From Candidatus Moraniibacteriota bacterium (GTDB lineage Bacteria > Patescibacteriota > Minisyncoccia > Moranbacterales > UBA11712): a DNA stretch of 25,410 nucleotides. The stretch covers positions 6,350 through 31,759 of the forward strand of contig PMJF01000019.1 in assembly GCA_003157295.1 (NCBI GenBank), read 5' to 3'. The notes under the pieces were generated by a model. It had not been told where the DNA came from. It worked only from the letters and a program-made list of their open reading frames with translations, and did not search any database. The translations under genes were made by a program, and so were the position numbers. This document shows, in pieces, positions 14,984 through 22,486 of the stretch. Each line of letters starts with the position of its first letter. Position 1 is the stretch's first letter.

Positions 14984-15110
14984 AGCTCAAAGCGTAAAGT
15001 GCAAAGCTCAAAACCACAACTTAAAGCTAAAAGCGAATTATCCAATAATTTTGCGTTTTACGCTGTGATTTTGCGCTTTTAGCTTTGCGTTTTGCGCTGA
15101 TTTTAACTTA
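14984..15110. repeat. AAAGC-rich imperfect palindromic array upstream of the prenyltransferase gene
   Basis: The left half is rich in AAAGC/AAAGCG words and the right half in their complements. AAAGCTAAAAGCG (15023-15035) is exactly complementary to CGCTTTTAGCTTT (15074-15086), and AGCGTAAA (14991-14998) to TTTACGCT (15057-15064). An 11-mer in the array, CAAAGCTCAAA (15002-15012), recurs inverted at 17278-17288 before the VirB6-like gene. It separates the leftward prenyltransferase gene from the rightward secretion cluster. Confidence 0.65.
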
Positions 15111-15144
15111 GCACACAAAATTAATATTTATCAACATATTGGTT

Positions 15145-15173
15145 TTGTTGACAGTAATATTTTATGGTATAAT
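15145..15173 (+). promoter_or_regulatory. Promoter of the secretion-like gene cluster
   Basis: TTGTTG (15145-15150), a 17-base spacer and TATAAT (15168-15173) preceded by TGG, an extended -10. A TTGACA at 15148 is a better hexamer but only 14 bases away. The start would be near 15180, about six bases before the first ATG, so translation would be nearly leaderless. Confidence 0.65.
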
Positions 15174-15185
15174 TCAGCCAACAAT

Positions 15186-16316
15186 ATGAAGGTAATAAAA
15201 ATAAAAACCGTAGCGGCTTTGGTCGCGAGTTTGGCAATGTTTGCCGTGACATATTTTGCCATGGCCGAGAATCAAAACAGCAACAATATTTTTCTCGATT
15301 CCGATCAGGACGGACTGACCAACCAGGAAGAAAAAGCTTTGGGAACGGATCCAAACAAGTTCGACACTGATGGTGATGGATATTCCGACGGAGCAGAGGT
15401 CCGCAGCGGCTATGATCCCCTAAAACCAGCTCCCGGCGACCAGCTTTTCCCTTCGTCCGCCGCTGTGAGTCAAAATAAGGCCGAAGTGGCACCATCCGGA
15501 TCCGCCAGTGGCGCTGACGCGACTTCACCAGCTGGCACAGTAATTCCAACTTCTCTTTCCGATCAAAATAACCAGCTAGCGAGCTTGGCTGGCGCTAATT
15601 TTTCCAGCGATATCGTCAACGACCTTTCCTCTGATCCAAACAATCCCAACCTCACCAACGAAATGGTGGGTAATCTTCTGAAACAAACCATCGACAAATC
15701 CCAAAATTCAACGGATACAACCATCAGTCCATCTTTTTCCCAGGATGATCTCAATCAAATTGTCCAGTCTTCCCTGACCACCGCCAATGTCCAAAAACCG
15801 ATGCCCGAGATCAGCGACAGCGAGATAAAAGTTCTGCCTCCGGTAGATGACAAGAAAATGAGCGCGGACGAGCTCAAGGCGGCGCAAAAAAAAGAAATAG
15901 AAACCTATCTCTCTTCGCTGGCTTTTGTTTTGGCGCAAAATTCTCCTTTTTCAGTTGACAATACCAGCAATCTTTCAACCAGTTTGAGCAAGGAATCGGA
16001 CAATCTCCTCAGCGCCATCGCCTCCGGAGACCAGAAAAAAATTGACGACTACGCCCAAAAAACAAGGACGGGAATAGACCAGATAAAAAAAATCGAAGTT
16101 CCTTTTGTGATGAAAGACCTCGACAAGTCCGCCCTCCAGCTGGCCATCTATACGCTCGATTTCAAGGATGACCTGGCCTTGAACCAAAGCGATCCGGCCA
16201 AGAGCCTGGCCGCCCTGAGCTCTCTTCAGTCGACGGGAGCCTCTGTCCTCCAACTTCAGCAAAATTTTCAAACCATTCTTGACCAATATGGGATCACGGG
16301 CATAACGATAAAATAA
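15186..16316 (+). CDS. Secreted calcium-loop (thrombospondin type 3-like) protein, first gene of the cluster
   Basis: 376 aa with an N-terminal signal or anchor segment (about 8-27, [18 protein letters not shown]). Two calcium-binding loops follow immediately: [12 protein letters not shown] (38-49) and [12 protein letters not shown] (60-71), the D-x-D-x-D-G pattern of thrombospondin type 3 and EF-hand-like repeats, each with a GTDP or GYDP tail. The rest is Ser/Thr/Asn-rich and then mostly helical (about 215-376), with no recognised domain. It ends 4 bases before the next secreted protein, so the two are probably cotranslated. Likely an extracellular structural or adhesive part of the apparatus; that is inference from position and export. 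Confidence 0.75.
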   Translation: MKVIKIKTVAALVASLAMFAVTYFAMAENQNSNNIFLDSDQDGLTNQEEKALGTDPNKFDTDGDGYSDGAEVRSGYDPLKPAPGDQLFPSSAAVSQNKAEVAPSGSASGADATSPAGTVIPTSLSDQNNQLASLAGANFSSDIVNDLSSDPNNPNLTNEMVGNLLKQTIDKSQNSTDTTISPSFSQDDLNQIVQSSLTTANVQKPMPEISDSEIKVLPPVDDKKMSADELKAAQKKEIETYLSSLAFVLAQNSPFSVDNTSNLSTSLSKESDNLLSAIASGDQKKIDDYAQKTRTGIDQIKKIEVPFVMKDLDKSALQLAIYTLDFKDDLALNQSDPAKSLAALSSLQSTGASVLQLQQNFQTILDQYGITGITIK

Positions 16317-16320
16317 AAAG

Positions 16321-17262
16321 ATGAAAATAGCGTCAAAAAAATTCGTGGTCGTGCTTCTCATTCTGACTCTCTTCACCGCGACATTGCCGGCTCCCGCCCA
16401 TGCCGACATCTGGGGCGAAAGCATATACGGGGCGATGTTTCTGAAGCAAACGCTTGAAGAAATGTACAATAAGATCCAGCAAACGCTCGTGGCCAATCTC
16501 CGAATGATGGCCATGCGTCTCATCCAAACCCGGCTAATGTCCATTTTTGGGGGCGCGGGCGGAGCAGGAGGTCCGAAGGTGATCGGCGACTGGCGACAAT
16601 TCATTTACGGCGCGGCCACGACCTATTCGATGAAAGCCACCAATGACTTTTTCCGCGGGATGCAAAGCGGCATTCCGTCGCCTCTGGCCAGCCGGATCAT
16701 CACTCCAGCTCAAAGAGCGGTAAATAACGTTACAAATATTGACGCATACCAAAATATAAAACCCGATCTTCAAAATTACGTCCGGGAAGGCCGGGCGGAT
16801 ATGATCTTCCGGCAAGGCTGGGCGCAGAATCCACAGGCAGCTTGGATCATGGCAGACGCGCCTCAAAATAATATGGCTAGCATGTATTTAATGGGGAAGC
16901 AATTGAAAGACACAAAGGCTGCACAAGAAGCAGAGGTGAAAAAAGCGGAAGGCGTCGCCGGCGCCGGATACGAAGGCACCAAGAAGACCACTTCTTCCGG
17001 AGGAACCAACGGCGGCTCGTCCGAACAAATCACCATGCCGGGTTCATCCGCCAAAGATATGGTCACCAAAGTCCAAAGCATGCCCATTGATGCGATCTCG
17101 ATGGCCCGAACCATCCCGGACGTCGTTGCCAGCATGGTCACATCGATGCTCACCCAGATGCTCAACAAGGGCTTCAATATGGCCACAATGAAGATCAATC
17201 AAGCGGCGAACTCGGTGGCCATTCCAAATATCCAAAGCCAGATCCAGAAAGGGATAAAATAA
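16321..17262 (+). CDS. Secreted T4SS-associated protein, VirB5/TrbJ-like candidate
   Basis: 313 aa with a classical signal peptide: basic MKIASKK, hydrophobic FVVVLLILTLF, and a likely cleavage after PAPAHA (residue 28). The mature part is helical, with a glycine-rich stretch (GGAGGAGGP, about 77-85) and a Gly/Ser/Thr linker (about 220-235). Long amphipathic helices carry regular methionines near the C-terminus (VVASMVTSMLTQMLNKGFNMATM). No cysteines and no enzyme motif. Position directly before the VirB6/TrbL-like gene is where VirB5/TrbJ minor pilins often lie, and the helical character fits, but sequence alone does not prove membership. Confidence 0.6.
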   Translation: MKIASKKFVVVLLILTLFTATLPAPAHADIWGESIYGAMFLKQTLEEMYNKIQQTLVANLRMMAMRLIQTRLMSIFGGAGGAGGPKVIGDWRQFIYGAATTYSMKATNDFFRGMQSGIPSPLASRIITPAQRAVNNVTNIDAYQNIKPDLQNYVREGRADMIFRQGWAQNPQAAWIMADAPQNNMASMYLMGKQLKDTKAAQEAEVKKAEGVAGAGYEGTKKTTSSGGTNGGSSEQITMPGSSAKDMVTKVQSMPIDAISMARTIPDVVASMVTSMLTQMLNKGFNMATMKINQAANSVAIPNIQSQIQKGIK

Positions 17263-17293
17263 ATTTCCGCCTTGTGCTTTGAGCTTTGAACTA

Positions 17294-19669
17294 ATGAAAT
17301 TGACGAAACAAAAAGCTAAAATAATTTCCATATTCAAATCATTTTTTTTCCGCTCCCAAAAACGCTCGCGGCCGTTTTTTGTTTTGGCGACGTTGGTTAT
17401 CGCCCTGTTTCTTTTTGTGCCTCGCCCCGCCCATGCCATGCTTGGAGGAGAAGCTATTATCGGAGTATTAAACGCCATACTATGGGTTTGCAAAGCCTTA
17501 ACAAGTTTGGCCGCTATGCTTCTTGGCTACATGCTCCGACCCGATATCTATAACTTTACCAGCGAGCCAGTTATTCTCACCGGCTGGAAAATATGCCGGG
17601 ACATCTGCAATCTTTTTTTTCTGCTCATTCTCCTTTTCATCGCTTTTTGCACCATCTTGCAGATCGAGAAATACCATCTCAAAAAAACTCTGCTCACCTT
17701 GATCATCATGGCGCTCCTCATCAATTTTTCGAAACCAATCGCCATTTTTATTTTTGACGGTTCCCAGCTTCTTATGAATTATTTTCTGGGAACTAACACA
17801 AATTATGAGACTACAGTGATGAGTCTATCCAAAATTGCTGAAATATCATACAACAACATACCAGGTTTTTTCGTGCGCTGGTTTAAATGGATAGACGACA
17901 GTCAGGTAATCGCTCAGCAAATTACCACTATAATCTTTATATTTATGTATGCCGTGGCTCTAATTATAATGGCGATTTATCTTTTCATCCGACTTATTGC
18001 TCTTTGGCTCCTCATCATCGTTTCGCCTTTTGCCTTTTTAGCGATGGCCGTTCCCGACTTCAAAAAAATTTCGTCTGAATGGTGGGACGCGCTTTTCAAA
18101 TATTGTTATGTCGGACCGGTGATTGCCTTTTTTCTTTTTCTTTCCCTTCGAATAGCCAATTCTTCTTTCGTTGCTATTGCTCAGAAAATCAATCGAAACG
18201 ACAATATTATCACATTGGGGAATGCCGTGCAATATGTTGTTGTTCTTGTTTTCCTCTACGCCTCGATCATCATCGCTCAAAAATTCGGCATCCAGTTCGC
18301 GAGCGCCATCACAGGACAAGCGAACAAAATTATCGGCGGCTTTGCAGGGGCCGTGTCGGGTTACGGCGCCGCCAGATGGGGAGCGCGGAAACTTGGAGAG
18401 GGCGCAAAATACGCCGCCTCAGCGGGACTCAAGTGGGGAGAACGCAAGTGGCTTATGCCTTACGGACTGAGTCCGCGAGCCCGCTGGCAGGGTTGGAAAC
18501 AGCGCGCCGAAGAGGTTGATCGCGAAGCTCTGGAGAAATCAACGGGGGCAAGTCGCGACCAATATCATAAATGGATCGATAAAGCCAGGACCAATTATGA
18601 GTCGTTGGCTGTTGACCGACAAAAAGCAAAGAAAATGAAGGAGTATTCCGAACAAAGTGAGGATTTTAAATTCTTGGGAGCTCAAATGAGTGGATTGGTC
18701 GGCTCGAGCGCCGCCGATGCTAAGGAAAAAATGTGCGGCATATTTAGGATCGCCTGGAAGAATAAGGATCAAGATGAACTTCTCGGATATGTTAGGAACA
18801 ACTTAGATAAAAAAATTTTTCAAGATTTGGGTTTTACTGAAGAGAACACGAGGGTTTCCGCCAAGAATGCCAACGACGCCGCAACTAGGTTATTAAGATC
18901 CGCCGGCGGCGATGATCGCTATGTCAACAAAGAGCTGTTGGACTTAGGCGCAATCGCTGCTTCGAACGGAGGCGTCGGCTTCGGTGCGGTAAAGTGGGAT
19001 GAGGATAAAAACGAATTTGTCAGAATTGAAAAGGTCTTAGAACCCGGCGAAGCACCCTCAAAGGACCACGAGGCAGAAGCCAATTATGCCATCCGCAAAT
19101 TATTGACTTCCGGTGAAGCGCAGCAAGTCCCGAAATTTTTCCATCGTAATCATTTTACTGATGAAGGTGATGCGAATGGAGATAATAGACACCTCAACGC
19201 AGAAGGAAAGCAGGCACTCTGGCTTTACGCTTCCAATGTTGCGGCGATCGAACATTCCGGACGTTTCCGGCCAGACTTCTACCGGCAGGTTGGAGCGGAT
19301 GAACAAATAACCGATCAAATGTACGACTATGCTTCAGAAATGTACGCCGGAACAGCCCAAGGTTACGACGCCAAGAAACAAGCGTACGGAGTGATAGAGG
19401 ACCCACAGGCCAAGCATAAAGCTACCTTGGCCATGGCCTGGATTTCCGCCGTTCAAGCCAGATCAGGAGTAGATGTAGCCACCATTAAGGAAAAAATCAG
19501 AAAAGTTTGCGACACGAATAAAGTTAAATTTGATGATGTTTGGAAAGAAGTGAAAAAATATCAGGAAACTGGAAAAGTAAATTTGGAAAAAGATGAAAAG
19601 GGGAAAGGTAAAAGCGCCCCTGAACCCGTTGCGCCTCCTGCGGAAGAATCGGAAACTGATCCTGATTAA
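17294..19669 (+). CDS. TrbL/VirB6-like polytopic membrane protein with a large soluble tail
   Basis: 791 aa from ATG 17294; an in-frame TTG at 17279 lies in repeat sequence and is less likely. About eight hydrophobic segments occupy the first 330 residues of the protein, the first ending in RPAHA, which looks like a signal-peptidase site. Later ones include FFLLILLFIAFCTIL, TLLTLIIMALLINF and LWLLIIVSPFAFLAMAV; this last pattern is typical of TrbL/VirB6 proteins, the inner-membrane channel part of type IV secretion systems. The remaining 450 residues are soluble, charged and helical, with no recognised enzyme motif. Such tails are unusual in canonical VirB6. It lies between the secreted candidates and PrgI/VirB4, which supports the channel assignment. 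Confidence 0.75.
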   Translation: MKLTKQKAKIISIFKSFFFRSQKRSRPFFVLATLVIALFLFVPRPAHAMLGGEAIIGVLNAILWVCKALTSLAAMLLGYMLRPDIYNFTSEPVILTGWKICRDICNLFFLLILLFIAFCTILQIEKYHLKKTLLTLIIMALLINFSKPIAIFIFDGSQLLMNYFLGTNTNYETTVMSLSKIAEISYNNIPGFFVRWFKWIDDSQVIAQQITTIIFIFMYAVALIIMAIYLFIRLIALWLLIIVSPFAFLAMAVPDFKKISSEWWDALFKYCYVGPVIAFFLFLSLRIANSSFVAIAQKINRNDNIITLGNAVQYVVVLVFLYASIIIAQKFGIQFASAITGQANKIIGGFAGAVSGYGAARWGARKLGEGAKYAASAGLKWGERKWLMPYGLSPRARWQGWKQRAEEVDREALEKSTGASRDQYHKWIDKARTNYESLAVDRQKAKKMKEYSEQSEDFKFLGAQMSGLVGSSAADAKEKMCGIFRIAWKNKDQDELLGYVRNNLDKKIFQDLGFTEENTRVSAKNANDAATRLLRSAGGDDRYVNKELLDLGAIAASNGGVGFGAVKWDEDKNEFVRIEKVLEPGEAPSKDHEAEANYAIRKLLTSGEAQQVPKFFHRNHFTDEGDANGDNRHLNAEGKQALWLYASNVAAIEHSGRFRPDFYRQVGADEQITDQMYDYASEMYAGTAQGYDAKKQAYGVIEDPQAKHKATLAMAWISAVQARSGVDVATIKEKIRKVCDTNKVKFDDVWKEVKKYQETGKVNLEKDEKGKGKSAPEPVAPPAEESETDPD

Positions 19670-19690
19670 TTTTCTCGATTTTAGAAAAAT

Positions 19691-21361
19691 ATGGATCTGA
19701 ACAAATTGGCGCAAGACGCCAAAGAATCAATCATTTTCTCTGATTCACCCGAAGCCTACAAACTTTTGGGATTATTTGCTGATTTTCTCCATACCTATGA
19801 CATAAAAAGCAATGATCCGCCTCTTTTCCAGAATCTACAAAAGATGATCAGTAGCTTAAAAATCGTTGCCTTCCCGAATCTTCCGGATCAGGAGTCTGAA
19901 GATATTCTTCAACATCATTATCTGGAGTCTTTCAACATTGATTTTTCCATGGAAAACGCGATTACCGAAAAGCTTTTTATCCTTCCTTACGGAGAACGCA
20001 AAGAACTTAGCGAGAGCCTGAAAAAAGCCTTTTTGCAAAACAGCCAAAGCTTGGGTAGCTTGACAGTTGGCCAGTGGCTGCAAGCTTTTGATAAATCCTT
20101 CGACGCCAAGACAAGGAACCAGTCAGCTATTGTGCGATTTTTAGCTGAAAATGGATTCGCCCAGCAATTGAACCTGGGAGACAAAGAAAAATTAAAAAAG
20201 ACTTTGCATATTTACGACTCATTGCTTATTTACACGCCCTTCGCGGTGGATCCAGACGAAAGTTTGCTATACAGAACTTTCGTGCGCGAAATTTCCACAA
20301 GGCCAAATTTGGGTGAAACAGCAAACACGACGCATGAACCGGACTACCGCTCTGAAGAAAGCAGCGAAAACGCTCATGCTTCGGAACAGCTTGGGATCAG
20401 GGGGGCGCTTTCAAAATATCCTAAGCTTGGCGAGCAGACCGTCACCGCCAGTGCGATCAAGCTCAAGCAATTTGACCAGCCGGTCCGGCCATCGGTGCGC
20501 AATTGGCTTTATGACTATACTTCCCATCTAGGACAAACGTGGCACAGCTCAATGGATCGGACCACTTATCTTTTCCGCAGCGACAACGCCAAAATTTTAT
20601 CCTCGCCGGAAAGGGAAAAATTAGCTATAATATTAAAGTCATTCGACGAAAACACGCCCCTCCCGATCGATGGAGATAGGCAGGAGATTGTCTTTGAAAG
20701 TTTTGTGAGAAAGCAGACCCCCCCTCCACCTCCCCCCCTTATTAGGGGAGGGAATATAAGGGGAAGTTCCGCCCCTTCCATAAACTTCATTCACCATATC
20801 GATAGGCCGTCCGTTTCTTCCGCGTCTGCTGAAAGAAATGTTGCGAGCGTTCCAAAGCAACAATTTCCTCCGCTTCAAAAACAGGAAATCAGTTTTGTGA
20901 GACCCTATCCGGAACCCATATTGAGCTCCGCCCCGCCGGTTCCTCCGAGAAAAGAAGTTTCTCTTCCCATCCAGAAACAGCCATCGGTCGCCATGGAGTT
21001 CACGAATCCCTACCCAAAACCAGGAACTCACGAAACGCAATTTGAGAAAAAAAATGACAACATCTCCAATGTTCGATTCTCGGAAGGCGCCCCAAAAAAT
21101 TCTTTTACCCCGATTTCTCAGGTTTCCGCCAAAAAAATTCTGACAATGCAGCCATCTTCGCCTCCAGTTATTTCGATGAGACCACCGGCCCCTATCCAAA
21201 GACCAACACCCACCTCAGCATCACCCGTGAAACCGGCAGCTTACCGATTCACTCCTCCGGAAAGAAACATGATCCGGCCGCATTATGGGAGAATGACCGG
21301 GGAAAACCAGTCGGAGCCTAAGATAGATGGGAACATCGTGGATCTGAAAGGGGATAAATAG
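19691..21361 (+). CDS. Cytoplasmic protein with proline-rich C-terminal half, T4SS-linked, function unknown
   Basis: Not recognised; 556 aa, no membrane segment or signal peptide. Residues 1 to about 200 are predicted helical and globular (MDLNKLAQDAKESIIF; LYRTFVREIS). The remainder is low-complexity and proline/serine-rich with repeated PYP-type motifs (VRPYPEPI, FTNPYPKPG). A PPPPPPLIRGGNIRG block (about 343-357) is translated from a palindromic repeat in the DNA. It lies 21 bases after the VirB6-like gene and 6 bases before PrgI, so it is an integral member of the cluster. A disordered scaffold for the ATPase or channel tail is one possibility. Confidence 0.6.
   Translation: MDLNKLAQDAKESIIFSDSPEAYKLLGLFADFLHTYDIKSNDPPLFQNLQKMISSLKIVAFPNLPDQESEDILQHHYLESFNIDFSMENAITEKLFILPYGERKELSESLKKAFLQNSQSLGSLTVGQWLQAFDKSFDAKTRNQSAIVRFLAENGFAQQLNLGDKEKLKKTLHIYDSLLIYTPFAVDPDESLLYRTFVREISTRPNLGETANTTHEPDYRSEESSENAHASEQLGIRGALSKYPKLGEQTVTASAIKLKQFDQPVRPSVRNWLYDYTSHLGQTWHSSMDRTTYLFRSDNAKILSSPEREKLAIILKSFDENTPLPIDGDRQEIVFESFVRKQTPPPPPPLIRGGNIRGSSAPSINFIHHIDRPSVSSASAERNVASVPKQQFPPLQKQEISFVRPYPEPILSSAPPVPPRKEVSLPIQKQPSVAMEFTNPYPKPGTHETQFEKKNDNISNVRFSEGAPKNSFTPISQVSAKKILTMQPSSPPVISMRPPAPIQRPTPTSASPVKPAAYRFTPPERNMIRPHYGRMTGENQSEPKIDGNIVDLKGDK
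20717..20764. repeat. Palindromic C-run/G-run element inside a coding sequence
   Basis: Two C-rich runs (20718-20724 and 20732-20738) face GGGGAGGG (20745-20752) and GGGG (20760-20763), around TTATTA. CCTCCCC (20729-20735) is complementary to GGGGAGG (20745-20751). The element is read in frame as the peptide PPPPPPLIRGGNIRG within a proline-rich linker. Palindromes of the form CCCC-TTATTA-GGGG occur as dispersed repeats in several bacterial groups. Confidence 0.6.
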
Positions 21362-21367
21362 AAATTT

Positions 21368-21781
21368 ATGTATACCAACGTTCCTCAATTTATAGACATC
21401 GAAGACAAGATCGCTTTCGGTCTGACCTGGAAGCAGTTGCTTTGGTTGATGGGCATGGGAGCGGTTCTTATGACGCTCTATACCCTCCTTGACCGCCCGA
21501 CTTTTTTTGTTACCGGAATTCCTGTTGTCCTGATTTTCGTAGCGCTGGCCTTTGTGAAGCCCTACGGCGTTTCTTTCCTCACTTTTCTGGGATTCGCTTT
21601 CCGTTTTTTGACCCGCTCCAAAAATTATGTTTGGAAAAGAAGCTATTCCGGATCAGGAGTCGATCTGCGAAAAGCGGCCCTCGCCCAGCGGGAAAAATTT
21701 GATCCCCAAGCCCAAGTGAAGAAAGCGCCCACTGCCGACCAATTGAAAAAAATAGCCTGGACGCTGGACACTAAAAAATAA
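21368..21781 (+). CDS. prgI: PrgI-family (VirB3-like) inner-membrane T4SS protein
   Basis: 137 aa. The N-terminus VPQFIDIEDKIAFGLTWKQL matches the PrgI family. Two transmembrane helices follow (about 26-42 and 47-65) and a cytoplasmic basic tail. PrgI proteins take the place of VirB3 beside the VirB4 ATPase in Gram-positive and CPR type IV systems. The gene is 6 bases after its upstream neighbour and 5 bases before the VirB4 N-terminal unit, an arrangement like fused VirB3-VirB4 pairs. Confidence 0.85.
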   Translation: MYTNVPQFIDIEDKIAFGLTWKQLLWLMGMGAVLMTLYTLLDRPTFFVTGIPVVLIFVALAFVKPYGVSFLTFLGFAFRFLTRSKNYVWKRSYSGSGVDLRKAALAQREKFDPQAQVKKAPTADQLKKIAWTLDTKK

Positions 21782-21786
21782 TTACC

Positions 21787-22482
21787 ATGGAACAACTTCA
21801 CTCAAAAAATTTAACCAGAAATGAAAGCGCCGGCAAGAGCGCTCAGCAATATGTTGACATCCAGGAGATAAAGGATAATGTCGTGATCCTCAAAAACGGG
21901 ACTTTGCGCGCCGTGTTGATGGTGTCCTCGATCAATTTTGACCTCAAAGGATCGCAGGAACAGGAGGCCATCGTAGCGTCCTATCAGAACTTTCTGAACT
22001 CACTGGATTTCCCAATCCAAATTTTGGTGAGCTCGAGCCGCCTGGACATCAATCCTTATCTGGAAATGCTCTCGGAAAAAGAACGGTCACAGGAAAACGA
22101 ACTGCTGCGTATGCAGATCAGCGAATACCGCGCTTTCATCAAAAATATGGTTGGCGCCGCCAGCATTATGACCAAGACATTTTATATTGTCGTTCCCTTC
22201 GCCCTCACCGAAGGAACAAAGGAGGGTTTTTTGGATCGGATAAAGATCGCCCTCAACCCGAAACAGGCCATTCTTGAAAAACAGATGGAATTTGAAAATT
22301 ATAAGAACCAGCTTTGGCAAAGAGCGGACCATATCATGTCGGGACTGGCCGGCAGCGGCATCCGCATCGCGCCTCTCAAGACCGAAGAGCTCATCGAACT
22401 CTATTTCAACGCTTTCAACCCGACAGTTATCGGATCGGCGGACAGAATAGAGGCAGCAAAGTTGAACCTAAGCCAAATATAA
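21787..22482 (+). CDS. Separate VirB4/TraC N-terminal-domain protein
   Basis: 231 aa, cytoplasmic. After a short polar leader, residues 20-200 look like the N-terminal domain of VirB4/TraC ATPases: VDIQEIKDNVVILKNGTLRA, then the beta strand VLMVSSINFDL, FLNSLDFPIQILVSSSRL, and the helical ERSQENELLRMQISEYRAFI. No Walker motif is present. The ATPase half is encoded by the next gene, starting 5 bases after this stop. Such separation recurs in some CPR and Gram-positive systems (inference from memory of annotations), so this is probably a stable two-gene form, not a recent frameshift: both parts have complete ends and their own starts. Confidence 0.75.
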   Translation: MEQLHSKNLTRNESAGKSAQQYVDIQEIKDNVVILKNGTLRAVLMVSSINFDLKGSQEQEAIVASYQNFLNSLDFPIQILVSSSRLDINPYLEMLSEKERSQENELLRMQISEYRAFIKNMVGAASIMTKTFYIVVPFALTEGTKEGFLDRIKIALNPKQAILEKQMEFENYKNQLWQRADHIMSGLAGSGIRIAPLKTEELIELYFNAFNPTVIGSADRIEAAKLNLSQI

Positions 22483-22486
22483 TTTT

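Noticed and set aside
14974..15045. ATG 15045 as the start of the prenyltransferase
   Set aside because: The extra 24 residues come from the AAAGC repeat array and are not membrane-like; ATG 14973 gives a natural start.
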